Shown piece by piece: positions 51,217 to 60,891 of a stretch of DNA of 64,000 nucleotides (its first letter is position 1; each line of letters opens with the position of its first letter). The notes beneath the pieces were generated by a model. The model worked only from the letters and a program-made list of their open reading frames with translations, did no database searches and was not told where the DNA came from. The position numbers were made by a program, and so were the translations under genes. Source of the stretch: JAAURS01 sp044923475 (GTDB lineage Bacteria > Cyanobacteriota > Cyanobacteriia > Thermosynechococcales > Thermosynechococcaceae); the NCBI RefSeq assembly GCF_044923475.1, contig NZ_CP137338.1:4898001-4962000 (forward strand), given 5' to 3'.

Positions 51217-52278
51217 ATGAAAACTGTTTTGGTGACGGGTGGGGCTGGCTTTATTGGGGGTAATTTCGTCCTTCAAAAGCGCCGAGAGTCGGATATTAAG
51301 ATCGTCAATTTGGATAAGTTAACCTATGCGGGGAATTTGGCAACGCTCGAGGCGTTAGACTCCGACCCTTTGCATATTTTTGTAGAAGGGGATATTGGCG
51401 ATCGCCCCCTTGTCAGCGACCTCCTCAATCGGTATCAACCGGACGCAATCTTCAATTTCGCGGCAGAAACCCACGTCGATCGCTCGATCGATGGGCCGGG
51501 TGCCTTTGTCCAGACCAATGTTGTAGGGACATTCAATCTTTTAGAAGAGTCTAGGGCTTATTGGAAGGATTTATCGGAAGAGACACGAAGTAGCTTTCGT
51601 TTCCTACATGTATCTACCGATGAAGTGTTTGGCTCCCTGAAACCTGAGGACCCTGCGTTTTCTGAGACCACGCCCTATGCCCCTAACAGCCCTTATTCTG
51701 CCTCTAAAGCTAGCTCCGACCATCTCGTGAGGGCTTATTTCCATACCTATGGACTACCGACGCTGATTACCAATTGCTCCAACAACTATGGGCCGTATCA
51801 GTTTCCTGAAAAGCTAATCCCGCTGATGATTTTGAATGCATTGGAGGGTAAACCGCTCCCCGTTTATGGGGATGGGCAGAATATTAGAGATTGGTTGTAT
51901 GTGGAGGACCACTGTCGGGCGATCGCTTTAGTGGCGGAGAAAGGAAGACCGGGCGAGACCTACAATGTCGGCGGAGCGGCAGAGCGAACCAATCTTTGGT
52001 TGGTGAAGCAGCTCTGCCAGATTTTAGACGAGCTGGTTCCAAATTCTGCCCATACCCCGCACATCAATCTGGTTCAATACGTGACGGATCGGCCTGGGCA
52101 CGATCGCCGTTACGCGATCGACTTTAGCAAGCTCGAACGAGAGCTAGGTTGGTCGCCGCAAGAAAATATTAAGTCGGGGTTGCGGAAGACGGTGCAGTGG
52201 TATCTGGATAACCCAGATTGGTGTGAAGCAGTAACGTCTCAAAACTACGAGCGGGAGAGACTAGGGCTAACGGCCTAG
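51217..52278 (+). CDS. rfbB: dTDP-glucose 4,6-dehydratase (RmlB)
   Basis: A 353-residue short-chain dehydrogenase-fold enzyme, the second step of dTDP-L-rhamnose synthesis. KTVLVTGGAGFIGGNFVLQK is the NAD site at residues 2-21; the YxxxK active site is in PNSPYSASKASSDHLVRAYF near 157-176, with the Thr-Asp-Glu triad STDEVFG near 131. GDGQNIRDWLYVEDHCRAI is a family signature. Together with rfbA it points to a rhamnose-containing glycan; rfbC and rfbD are not in the window. Confidence 0.96.
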   Translation: MKTVLVTGGAGFIGGNFVLQKRRESDIKIVNLDKLTYAGNLATLEALDSDPLHIFVEGDIGDRPLVSDLLNRYQPDAIFNFAAETHVDRSIDGPGAFVQTNVVGTFNLLEESRAYWKDLSEETRSSFRFLHVSTDEVFGSLKPEDPAFSETTPYAPNSPYSASKASSDHLVRAYFHTYGLPTLITNCSNNYGPYQFPEKLIPLMILNALEGKPLPVYGDGQNIRDWLYVEDHCRAIALVAEKGRPGETYNVGGAAERTNLWLVKQLCQILDELVPNSAHTPHINLVQYVTDRPGHDRRYAIDFSKLERELGWSPQENIKSGLRKTVQWYLDNPDWCEAVTSQNYERERLGLTA

Positions 52279-52427
52279 CTGAGGCGCTGAGCTAACATGA
52301 GGTGACCTTCATAATAAGCAATGAGGCTGAGATAGTTCTTTGGGCGTGACATCAAAGTAAACGAGCGATCGAGAATTAAGTTTCCCAACCCTGGGAAAAT
52401 GGGTGAAATTTTTATGGTGAGTGGTGA

Positions 52428-53309
52428 ATGAAGGGAATTATTCTTGCAGGTGGATCGGGGACTCGGCTGTATCCGGTGACGCGGGTGATTTCGAAGCAGC
52501 TGATGCCTGTCTACGACAAGCCGATGATCTACTACCCGCTTTCAACGCTAATGTTGGCGGGGATTCGCGAGATTTTGATTATCTCGACACCACAGGATTT
52601 GCCGTTGTTTTGCCGTCTACTGGGAGATGGGAGCCAGTTAGGGATAAAGCTTGTATATGAAGAGCAACCCCGACCAGAGGGTTTGGCGCAGGCATTTATT
52701 ATTGGTCGCGAGTTTATTGGGGATGATACCGTTGCGCTAATTTTGGGCGACAACATTTTTTATGGGGAGTCTTTGAGCGAGAAGCTCCAGGATGCCAGCC
52801 AGCTAAAAACCGGCGGCATGGTGTTTGGGTATCAGGTGAATGACCCAGAACGCTATGGGGTGATGGAATTTGATGCCCAAGGTAGAGTAACCTCCATTGA
52901 GGAAAAGCCTCAGCAGCCGAAGTCTAATTACGCGGTAACAGGGCTATATTTCTACGATAACCAGGTGGTTGAGATTGCTAGCCAGCTAAAGCCGTCGCAA
53001 CGAGGGGAGTTAGAAATTACGGATGTGAATAAGGCATATCTGAAGCAAGGGCAGCTTAAGGTTGGGGCTTTGGGACGTGGCGTAGCGTGGTTGGATACGG
53101 GAACCCATGAGAGCTTGTTGCAAGCATCGGCTTTTGTGGAAACGATCGAGCAACGTCAAGGACTAAAAATTGCCTGTATTGAAGAGGTTGCCTATCGAAT
53201 GAAATATATTTCTGGAGATCAGGTAGAGTACCTCAGTAAGGATTTACTAAAAAATGAGTATGGTCGGTATTTAGTGAAAGTGGTCCAAAATCAAGACTAT
53301 CTACTATAG
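52428..53309 (+). CDS. rfbA: Glucose-1-phosphate thymidylyltransferase (RmlA)
   Basis: A 293-residue nucleotidyltransferase making dTDP-glucose. GIILAGGSGTRLYPVTRVIS spans residues 3-22 (the GGSGTRL signature), KQLMPVYDKPMIYYPLSTLM follows, and the metal-binding LILGDNIFYGESL lies near 104 with a later ERYGVMEFD motif. Length and motifs are normal, so this copy should be active. It is the source-like copy for the decayed 3' fragment found downstream at about 55316-55545. It lies 149 nt after rfbB. Confidence 0.96.
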   Translation: MKGIILAGGSGTRLYPVTRVISKQLMPVYDKPMIYYPLSTLMLAGIREILIISTPQDLPLFCRLLGDGSQLGIKLVYEEQPRPEGLAQAFIIGREFIGDDTVALILGDNIFYGESLSEKLQDASQLKTGGMVFGYQVNDPERYGVMEFDAQGRVTSIEEKPQQPKSNYAVTGLYFYDNQVVEIASQLKPSQRGELEITDVNKAYLKQGQLKVGALGRGVAWLDTGTHESLLQASAFVETIEQRQGLKIACIEEVAYRMKYISGDQVEYLSKDLLKNEYGRYLVKVVQNQDYLL

Positions 53310-53453
53310 ATATTTTAAGTCTATGTATATTAGAGTCATTTCAAACAGGTTCATGCTTCTAGTTGCATTCCTTCAATAGCAACCCTTGTTGTGTCATCAT
53401 TCCCTAAGAGTTTCGAGATCGTCCTTGTATTTAACGTATTTAAACCGTTCATC

Positions 53454-54608
53454 ATGAGTACATATAGCATCTTTACTTCAGAATCTGTTTCGGAAGGTCA
53501 TCCCGATAAGGTGGCAGACCAGATTTCCGATGCAATTCTAGACGCAATGTTGAAAGACGATCCCCATTCTCGTGTTGCTGTCGAAACGATGGTCAAAACG
53601 GGCATGGCCGTGGTGGCTGGAGAGGTTCGCACCAGCACTTATGTAGATCTTGAAGAGATTGTCCGCCAGGTTATCTTAGGCATCGGCTATAACAGTTCCG
53701 AGATTGGTTTTGATGGGGCTTCCTGTGCGGTCTTAAACGCTATCGGCAAACAGTCTGCAGATATTGCGATGGGTGTAGATGAAGCTGAAAACAAAGATCT
53801 GGGTGCAGGCGATCAAGGGTTGATGTTTGGCTATGCCACGAATGAAACCGATGTTTTAATGCCAGCCCCAATTTATTACTCTCACCGTTTGGTCGAACGC
53901 CAGGCCCATCTGCGAAAGACTGGTGTTCTGCCTTGGCTGCGACCCGATGCCAAGAGTCAAGTCACGCTTCGATACGTCGATCGCAAACCTATGGCGATTG
54001 ATGCTGTCGTCATCTCGACGCAGCACGATCCTGATATTAGCTTGAGCGATATCCGCGAAGCAGTGATGGAAGAGATTGTGAAGCCGATTCTTCCGAACGA
54101 ATGGCTCCACGCTGGGACTCAGTACCACATCAATCCCACAGGCCAGTTTATTATTGGTGGGCCAGTGGGGGATTGTGGCGTAACGGGGCGGAAAATCATT
54201 GTTGATACTTACGGCGGTATGGCTCGTCACGGCGGCGGAGCGTTCTCCGGCAAAGATCCTTCCAAGGTAGATCGCTCCGCTGCCTATGCTGGGCGCTACG
54301 TGGCTAAAAACATTGTTGCTGCTGGCCTTGCTGAGCTGTGTGAAATTCAAATTTCCTATGCGATCGGCGTGGCCGAACCCACCTCGATTTCTGTCAATAC
54401 GTTTGGGACGGGGAAAATTGCAGATGAGGCCATCGAAGCATTAGTTCGCGAACATTTCGATCTTCGTCCCCGAGGATTGATTGAGATGCTAGATCTTCGC
54501 AGACCCATCTACCAACAAACGGCTGCCTACGGTCACTTTGGCCGCGAGCTGCCTAATTTTACGTGGGAAAAGACCGATAAGGCTGCTGCGCTCAACGCTG
54601 CTCTATAA
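53454..54608 (+). CDS. metK: S-adenosylmethionine synthetase
   Basis: A 384-residue AdoMet synthetase. TSESVSEGHPDKVADQISDA spans residues 7-26, GAGDQGLMFGYATNETDVLM is near 115, and GGGAFSGKDPSKVDRSAAYA is the phosphate-binding P-loop signature near 260. It forms AdoMet from methionine and ATP. The frame extends 21 codons upstream, but the ATG at 53454 fits the family. It is followed 17 nt later by the truncated ahcY, which would recycle its product's by-product. No AdoMet riboswitch is recognisable in the 144-nt leader. Confidence 0.95.
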   Translation: MSTYSIFTSESVSEGHPDKVADQISDAILDAMLKDDPHSRVAVETMVKTGMAVVAGEVRTSTYVDLEEIVRQVILGIGYNSSEIGFDGASCAVLNAIGKQSADIAMGVDEAENKDLGAGDQGLMFGYATNETDVLMPAPIYYSHRLVERQAHLRKTGVLPWLRPDAKSQVTLRYVDRKPMAIDAVVISTQHDPDISLSDIREAVMEEIVKPILPNEWLHAGTQYHINPTGQFIIGGPVGDCGVTGRKIIVDTYGGMARHGGGAFSGKDPSKVDRSAAYAGRYVAKNIVAAGLAELCEIQISYAIGVAEPTSISVNTFGTGKIADEAIEALVREHFDLRPRGLIEMLDLRRPIYQQTAAYGHFGRELPNFTWEKTDKAAALNAAL

Positions 54609-54625
54609 AACAACTTAAGGAATCT

Positions 54626-55342
54626 ATGCCGACACAAGTTTTAACCCAAGACTATAAAGTTGCCGATATCAGCTTGGCAGAGTGGGGTCGCAAAGAAATT
54701 GCGATCGCCGAAAGCGAAATGCCTGCGCTCATGAAAATCCGTGCGAAATATCGCGCCGAGAAGCCGTTGCTGGGGGCCAAAATCATCGGCTGCATCCACA
54801 TGACCATTCAGACCGCCGTCCTGATCGAAACCCTCCAAGAACTCGGTGCAGACGTGCGCTGGTCCTCCTGCAACATTTTCTCCACCCAAGATCACGCCGC
54901 CGCTGCCATTGCCGCAGCAGGTACCCCCGTCTACGCCTGGAAAGGCGAGACCGAAGAAGAATACATGTGGTGTATCGAGCAAACCTGCCGCACCCCCGAA
55001 GGCAAACTGTGGGATGCCAACATGATTCTGGATGACGGCGGCGACCTGACCGGGTACATCCACGAAACCTACCCCCAAATGCTTTCCACCATCCACGGCG
55101 TCACCGAAGAAACCACCACAGGGGTTCATCGTCTCCTCGAAATGCTGGAAAAAGGCGACCTTAAAATTCCCGCCGTCAACGTCAACGACGCCGTCACCAA
55201 AGCCAAAAACGATAACAAATATGGATACCGTCACACAGCCTCAACTACGCTATCAAAGGGGTACCGACCATCTCATGGCCGACAGGAAGCCTTCGTGATT
55301 GGTTATGGTGATGTTGGCGTGGCTAGATACGAGGACTCATGA
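54626..55342 (+). pseudogene. ahcY: Adenosylhomocysteinase, 5' half only, broken
   Basis: The first ~201 residues match adenosylhomocysteinase well: VADISLAEWGRKEIAIAESE, MTIQTAVLIETLQELGADVR, CNIFSTQDHAAAAIAAAG, MILDDGGDLTG and the NVNDAVTKAKNDNKYG segment. From about 55230 the sequence decays: an extra AC in CGTCACACAGCC, then single-base losses near 55256 and 55281, net frame neutral. VIGYGDVG (NAD motif) is readable at about 55297-55320. The gene then stops at 55342 after 238 codons instead of about 425, so the NAD domain is lost. A working enzyme is unlikely, and an intact copy must be elsewhere if the cell recycles AdoHcy. A strong AAGGA precedes the ATG. Confidence 0.9.
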
Positions 55343-55545
55343 GATTGAAGGAATCAGTTTTTGTTGTAGAGACGATTGAGCAGCGGCAAGGGCTGAAAAT
55401 TGCCTGTATTGAGTGAGAAGGTGGCTTACTGAATGAACGATATTTCAGCACAGCAGATGATGCATTTGAGCAAGGAGTTACAGAAGAGAAGAATAGATGT
55501 GGATAACATATTAAAGATTATTTAAAATCAGAAATCCCTTTATTG
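55316..55545 (+). pseudogene. Decayed 3' fragment of rfbA
   Basis: Right after the ahcY GYGDVG codons, the DNA matches the last ~75 codons of rfbA (53084-53309) in the same orientation: GGCGTGGCTAGATAC against GCGTGGTTGGATACG, GAAAATTGCCTGTATTGA against TAAAAATTGCCTGTATTGA, and a later block around GAGCAAGGAGTTACA. Frames are broken and stops are present. It is joined to ahcY at a shared GGCGT-like microhomology. It is non-functional DNA marking a recombination event. Confidence 0.8.
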
Positions 55546-55708
55546 AAATAATGCATCAGACATTATATCGACACTAAAGTCTGTAGATTTCCTACAGTAA
55601 TCTGCGAAGAATTTTTGTGCAGTATTTTCAGTTTATAAAAACTTTAAAGACTAGCAGGCATGATTCAATATTTTTAAGGCCATCGTTTCAAAATTATATA
55701 AAATAATT

Positions 55709-57202
55709 ATGCCGAAGGCTGATGAAAAAGAAATAACCAAAGGTCAATCTCTTGTTTGGAATACTCTTTATAGCTTTCTTGGACAGGGAGTACCTCTAAT
55801 TGTTGCATTAGGATCCATGCCTATCTTAATCAGAGGATTAGGAACAGATCGCTTTGGAATTTTGACGCTCATCTGGATGGTAATAAGCTACTTTAGTCTA
55901 TTTGATCTTGGTTTAGGCCGTGCTCTTACACAGATGGTTGCGGAGAAAACAGGAGCTGGAAAATATCAGGAAATTCCGCCACTAATGTGGACAGCTTCCT
56001 TTTTAATGTTAATTCTTGGCATAGTGGGCACATTTGTGCTTATTGCTCTAACTCCTACCCTTATCTATGGTGTATTAAAAATTCCTGCAGAGTTAAGAAA
56101 TGAGACAGAAAAAACTTTTTATCTACTAGCTTTATCAGTTCCTTTAATAACAAGCACGGCAGGTTTAGTAGGTTTCTTGTCCGCATTACAGCGCTTTGAC
56201 CTGATAAACATTGTGCGCATCCCAATGAGCATGTTTATGTTTGTTGGACCAATTTTAGTTATTCAATTCTCAAATAGTTTATTTCCAGTAACTTTAACAT
56301 TAGTACTTAGTAGATTTATAAACTGGGCTATTAATTTGTGGCAATGCTTCAATGTAATGCCAGATTTAAAGAAGAGAATTGTCTTTGATAAAACACAATT
56401 ACCCGCAATGCTTAAATTCGGCGGATGGATGACGGTCACAAATATCGTCGGCCCTTTGATGGTGTATCTTGATCGTTTTTTAATAGGAAGTGTGATATCA
56501 ATTTCAGCTGTTGCTTTTTATACTACACCATATGAAGTTGTTACTAAACTATGGATCATACCCAACTCATTGATTAATGTTCTGTTTCCAGCATTTACAA
56601 CAAGTCACCAGACAAGCGTAAAGAGTTCGAGCGAGTTATTTGAGAAAGCAATAATATATATATTCTTTGTTCTATTTCCAGTAGTGTTACTCACTACCAC
56701 ATTTGCACAAGAGGGATTATATCTTTGGCTTGGAGCAGATTTTTCACGCAAAAGCAGTTTAGTATTACAAATACTTGCAATAGGGATCTTTATAAATAGC
56801 TTTGCAAATATTGCTTACACATTCATACAAGGCATAGGGAAACCCAACATTACTGCAAAACTACACTTATTAGAATTACCTTTTTATCTATTACTTGTGT
56901 GGCATTTAGCTAAAATTCATGGTATCGTAGGTGTCGCAATTGCCTGGGTTTTGAGGATAGCAGTAGATGCAATTCTTCTATTCTATATCGCTGACAATTT
57001 TCTCACTGTTGTCGACAAGACCAAATCAAGAATGATACTAATTCTACTAGCATCAATGGTATTAATATTAATATCTATAAATCTAAAAGAACTCCAAGCC
57101 AAGATTATATTCTCGTCCATTTCACTCATCACTATAAGTTTGGCAGCTTATTACTCATTAGACCTAAAAAATATTTACAAGAAGATTTTCAAGCCTGGAT
57201 AA
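55709..57202 (+). CDS. Wzx-type flippase / polysaccharide transporter
   Basis: A 497-residue polytopic membrane protein with about 12-14 hydrophobic segments, of the MOP/Wzx superfamily. The start SLVWNTLYSFLGQGVPLIVA and IRGLGTDRFGILTLIWMVIS, then LFDLGLGRALTQMVAEKTGA, are typical of O-antigen or EPS repeat-unit flippases. It should move lipid-linked sugars across the inner membrane. This gene is the first clearly in the AT-rich cassette, with base and codon use unlike the genes before 55 kb. Confidence 0.92.
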   Translation: MPKADEKEITKGQSLVWNTLYSFLGQGVPLIVALGSMPILIRGLGTDRFGILTLIWMVISYFSLFDLGLGRALTQMVAEKTGAGKYQEIPPLMWTASFLMLILGIVGTFVLIALTPTLIYGVLKIPAELRNETEKTFYLLALSVPLITSTAGLVGFLSALQRFDLINIVRIPMSMFMFVGPILVIQFSNSLFPVTLTLVLSRFINWAINLWQCFNVMPDLKKRIVFDKTQLPAMLKFGGWMTVTNIVGPLMVYLDRFLIGSVISISAVAFYTTPYEVVTKLWIIPNSLINVLFPAFTTSHQTSVKSSSELFEKAIIYIFFVLFPVVLLTTTFAQEGLYLWLGADFSRKSSLVLQILAIGIFINSFANIAYTFIQGIGKPNITAKLHLLELPFYLLLVWHLAKIHGIVGVAIAWVLRIAVDAILLFYIADNFLTVVDKTKSRMILILLASMVLILISINLKELQAKIIFSSISLITISLAAYYSLDLKNIYKKIFKPG

Positions 57203-57309
57203 CTTAAAACCAAAATCAGTTTTTCATTGTAACTCTAATAAAAAATAGACGATATAGAAATTCACAAGTCAGTGTTCAAAATGGTCAGTCAATTAAATCT
57301 AGGATTGCA

Positions 57310-58611
57310 ATGTCAAACTTATTAAGTATTATAAAAACAAACTCTGCAAAGTACTTAGGGGTAAGAAACTATCAACGTTTAAGGCATTTAAATAAACTAG
57401 TAATGGGCGATCCTTCAGTAGATAGTCTACCTGAAATATCACTAATTAATCCAAGGCCAGTAAACACAAACGAACCCAGAATCAATTTAGTTTTACCTTC
57501 AATAAATAAGAATCATATATTTGGAGGCATTGCAACAGCCTTATCATTTTTCGATCAACTCTCACTTTACTTTAAAGAAGCCAGATTGATAGTAGTTAGT
57601 TCAAAGCCTTCTAAAAGTGATCTTGAAACTTTTCGTAATTTCAAACTAGTCAAATCATGTGATGATTTTGGGCCTAGCAAACAAATAGTAATTACACACA
57701 ATACAACTGAATCTTTAGCTGTTGGGGCTAAGGACATATTTATTGCCACAGCGTGGTTTACAGCCTTCAATGTTCAGCACATCATCTCATGGCAAAAAGA
57801 AAAATTTAACTTTAAAAAACCTAATCAATTTATTTATTTCATTCAAGACTTTGAGCCTGCTTTTCATCCTTGGTCCAGTCAATATGTTCTTGCAAACGAA
57901 ACCTATATGTATGCAGAAGAAACCATCGCAGTGTTTAATACAGAATTACTGAAAGAGTTCTTCAAGAAAAATAACTATAACTTCAAACATGAATTTAGTT
58001 TTGAACCTAAAATAAATGCTTCTTTAGTTAGATTAGCAAAGCAAAAAAGAGAGAAGAAGAAGCAAATTCTAATTTACGGAAGACCTACAGTTGAAAGAAA
58101 TGGGTTTCCTTTAATTATTGAAGCATTAAGAATATGGAGTAAAGAATTTGCAGATGCAGGTGAGTGGACTATTATTTCTGCTGGAGAAGATCATGGCTAC
58201 ATTAAATTATCTAGTAGGCTTAAAGTTAAGTCCTCAGGGAAATTAAGTCTTGAGGAGTACAGTACTATCCTAGCTGAATCATTTATAGGAATTTCGTTAA
58301 TGATATCTCCTCATCCTAGTTATCCTCCATTAGAAATGGCTTACTACGACATGTTAGTTCTGACAAATAAATTTGCAAACAAGGATCTCTCTCTTACTCA
58401 CAAAAATATTCACTCTATCTCAAAAATATCGCCAAAAAATATAGCTAATGAGCTAGCTTGTTTATGCAGCAGATATCAATCGAAAATTTTAGATCTTAGT
58501 TGTACTCCCCTTGAAAATGATGAAGATTCATCGAAACCTCAAGAGGGACGCTTTGATTTTATCAAAGAAATTTATCAGATAATTCTTCAGAGTGAGTCAA
58601 TCAAAAGTTAA
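57310..58611 (+). CDS. Glycosyltransferase, WsaF-like (rhamnan synthesis type)
   Basis: A 433-residue GT-B protein. INLVLPSINKNHIFGGIATA near 58-77 is the N-terminal Rossmann start, FIQDFEPAFHPWSSQYVLAN near 179 is the strong family marker, and ILIYGRPTVERNGFPLIIEA near 255 begins the nucleotide-sugar domain. This combination resembles WsaF-type rhamnosyltransferases of S-layer and rhamnan glycans. With rfbA and rfbB encoded upstream, dTDP-rhamnose is a likely donor. The gene is very AT-rich. Confidence 0.8.
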   Translation: MSNLLSIIKTNSAKYLGVRNYQRLRHLNKLVMGDPSVDSLPEISLINPRPVNTNEPRINLVLPSINKNHIFGGIATALSFFDQLSLYFKEARLIVVSSKPSKSDLETFRNFKLVKSCDDFGPSKQIVITHNTTESLAVGAKDIFIATAWFTAFNVQHIISWQKEKFNFKKPNQFIYFIQDFEPAFHPWSSQYVLANETYMYAEETIAVFNTELLKEFFKKNNYNFKHEFSFEPKINASLVRLAKQKREKKKQILIYGRPTVERNGFPLIIEALRIWSKEFADAGEWTIISAGEDHGYIKLSSRLKVKSSGKLSLEEYSTILAESFIGISLMISPHPSYPPLEMAYYDMLVLTNKFANKDLSLTHKNIHSISKISPKNIANELACLCSRYQSKILDLSCTPLENDEDSSKPQEGRFDFIKEIYQIILQSESIKS

Positions 58612-58691
58612 CGGATAGAAATCAAGAAACTTATTATTTTTATGACCTCAATCCTTAACCATAAATATCTAAATCTTTGATCAAACGAATT

Positions 58692-59666
58692 ATGAATACA
58701 TGTATTATTTGTAGTGGCTTGCTTGAAGACAAAGTTTATACTGTCAGAGAAATGCAGTTTGGAACAAAAGAAGAATTTGTGTATAGGCAATGCACCAAAT
58801 GCAACTGCCTGCAGATTAATGAGGTTCCAGAAAATATAAGTGAGTATTATCCAGAATCTTATCCTTCATTTCAATCTCGTGCATTAAATCAACCGAGCAT
58901 AGGCTACTTCAAAGAGAAGATTAGACTATTTAGAACCAAGTTTTATCTGAACGAAAAACTTAGTCTTTTACATAGAATGTCTTCTTTATTTTTTGAAAAA
59001 CCTATACATATAGAATGGATGCAGGAACTTGGCCACTTAGTTGATTATAAATCTTCTATATTGGATGTTGGCTGTGGAACGGGTAAGTTGCTGTATAACC
59101 TATCTTATCTTGGATACAAGAACCTTAATGGAGTTGATCCATTTATATTAAATGATATATTCAACTCCAGATTTAGGATCAAAAAAAATAGTGTTTTTCA
59201 GGTTAAACATGACTTTGACTTAATAATGTTTAATCATTCTCTTGAACACGTGCCAGATCCTGCAGCAATTTTTACACATTTGTCTAAGATAATGAAGTCA
59301 GGTTCTTACTTACTAGTTAGAATTCCAGTCATTGATTCATCTGCATGGGAAGAATACAAAGAAAACTGGGTTCAAATTGATGCGCCAAGACATATATTTA
59401 TTCCAAGCAAAAAGAGTATGCAGGTTCTTGCTAAGTTAGGTGATTTCACTCTAATCAAGACTATATATGATTCTGATGAATTACAATATATGGGTAGCGA
59501 GCAATATAAGTTAGATATTCCATTGCAAAGTGAAAAATCTTTTTCAATAAACATAAAAAATTCACTATTTTCAAAGGAAGAAAGGTTAGGCTATCAAAAA
59601 AAAGCGAAGTATTTAAATACTAAGGGAAGAGGCGATCAAGCTTGCTTCTTCTTTATCAAGAACTAG
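58692..59666 (+). CDS. AdoMet-dependent methyltransferase with N-terminal zinc-ribbon-like motif
   Basis: A 324-residue protein. The N-terminal CIICSG and CTKCNC pairs suggest a small zinc ribbon at about 4-40. A class I methyltransferase fold follows with SILDVGCGTGKLLYNLSYLG near 117-136 and FDLIMFNHSLEHVPDPAAIF near 175. Such genes in polysaccharide loci often methylate sugars, but other substrates are possible. A TTG at 58677 adds five residues; the ATG at 58692 is preferred. The end overlaps the start region of the following glycosyltransferase frame. Confidence 0.8.
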   Translation: MNTCIICSGLLEDKVYTVREMQFGTKEEFVYRQCTKCNCLQINEVPENISEYYPESYPSFQSRALNQPSIGYFKEKIRLFRTKFYLNEKLSLLHRMSSLFFEKPIHIEWMQELGHLVDYKSSILDVGCGTGKLLYNLSYLGYKNLNGVDPFILNDIFNSRFRIKKNSVFQVKHDFDLIMFNHSLEHVPDPAAIFTHLSKIMKSGSYLLVRIPVIDSSAWEEYKENWVQIDAPRHIFIPSKKSMQVLAKLGDFTLIKTIYDSDELQYMGSEQYKLDIPLQSEKSFSINIKNSLFSKEERLGYQKKAKYLNTKGRGDQACFFFIKN

Positions 59667-59683
59667 ACTACGGAACCAATAAA

Positions 59684-60757
59684 ATGCACGGTTTATCTAA
59701 AGAGAAAAAAGAAAAAGTTTATATCATAATTCTGAATTGGAATGGCTGGGAAGATACAATAGAATGCCTTGAAAGCATAATGAAAATCGATTACGATCCT
59801 TATCAGATAATTGTATGTGATAATGAGTCAAAAGATAATTCTTTAGATAATATAATTAAATGGGCAAAAGGTGAATTAGATGTCAATTTCATTGGAGATG
59901 AATCCTTAAGGGATAAGGTTTTACCAGGATTTCAAAAACCAGTTTCATATTCAATTTACTCGCAGACAGAAGCTTTAGAACGCAAAATTAATTCTGGCTC
60001 AGATTCAAAACTAATATTAATTCGTAATAATGGCAATATTGGCTTTGCTGCTGGAAATAACGTAGGTATTAATTATGCTCTTCTAAACGGTGACTGCGAT
60101 TATGTATGGCTTTTGAATAATGATACTATTGTTGACAAATATTCTTTATCTGAGTTGATTCAAAAAATTCAACTTAATCCTAGCGCGGGGATGTGTGGAT
60201 CAACATTGCTATACTATGAAAATCCTTCTATAATTCAAGCCTTAGGCGGTGACTTTTACAACTCATGGACGGGTTTCAATCAACACATTGGCGGTTTAAA
60301 GACATACACGAAAGGTAATAACTATTCTTTTGTGAAGAGTCAGTTAAGCTTTTTAGTTGGGGCTAGCATATTAGTAAGAGTTTCACTTTTGAAAGAAGTA
60401 GGTCTGTTATGCGAAGACTATTTTTTATACTATGAGGAACTGGATTGGGCAGTCAGAGCCAAGAAAAAGTCTTACACCTTAGAATACGCTTCAAATAGCT
60501 TAGTATATCACAAAGTTGGAGCAAGTACTGGAGGCAGCAGTTTTAAGATGAGGCAGAAGAGCATAATTTCAGATTTTTACTTAATCAGAAATAGACTACT
60601 TATTACACATAAATTTTTTCCTTATGCATTGCCTACAGTTTATCTTTCGCTTGCGATCACTCTATTTCGAAGATTAATACGTTTTCAGTGGAATAGAATA
60701 TTTATGATAGCGAGAATAATATGGACAAAAGGCAATTGTAAATTCGATTATAATTAA
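59684..60757 (+). CDS. Family 2 glycosyltransferase
   Basis: A 357-residue GT-A glycosyltransferase. VYIIILNWNGWEDTIECLES near 11-30, CDNESKDNSLDNI near 45, the donor-metal segment YVWLLNNDTIVDKYSL near 138 and the C-terminal SFLVGASILVRVSLLKEVGL, followed by YFLYYEELDWAVRA near 247-260, are typical of rhamnosyltransferase-like GT2 proteins. The acceptor cannot be predicted. A TTG at 59642 extends the frame back over the methyltransferase end; the ATG at 59684 is preferred. Confidence 0.87.
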   Translation: MHGLSKEKKEKVYIIILNWNGWEDTIECLESIMKIDYDPYQIIVCDNESKDNSLDNIIKWAKGELDVNFIGDESLRDKVLPGFQKPVSYSIYSQTEALERKINSGSDSKLILIRNNGNIGFAAGNNVGINYALLNGDCDYVWLLNNDTIVDKYSLSELIQKIQLNPSAGMCGSTLLYYENPSIIQALGGDFYNSWTGFNQHIGGLKTYTKGNNYSFVKSQLSFLVGASILVRVSLLKEVGLLCEDYFLYYEELDWAVRAKKKSYTLEYASNSLVYHKVGASTGGSSFKMRQKSIISDFYLIRNRLLITHKFFPYALPTVYLSLAITLFRRLIRFQWNRIFMIARIIWTKGNCKFDYN

Positions 60758-60891
60758 ACTAGTATTACTCCCTACTATAATTTTGCTGTTCTTGTAAAGA
60801 AGATATCATTTCTGCATGTTTAATTTATTTACCTTTTGACTAACATCTGTTGAACATAATACCAGCTAAACTCCAATTATTCAAGCATAGA

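Noticed and set aside
53310..53453. Possible AdoMet or AdoHcy riboswitch ahead of metK or ahcY
   Set aside because: No known riboswitch core could be traced in the metK leader, and only 17 nt separate metK and ahcY.
54641..55234. A 197-codon minus-strand frame opposite ahcY, rich in Gly and Phe
   Set aside because: It is the antisense of conserved adenosylhomocysteinase codons and resembles no protein family.
54626..55342. Intact short adenosylhomocysteinase
   Set aside because: The NAD-binding domain and C-terminus are missing and the tail is frameshifted, so it is annotated as a pseudogene.
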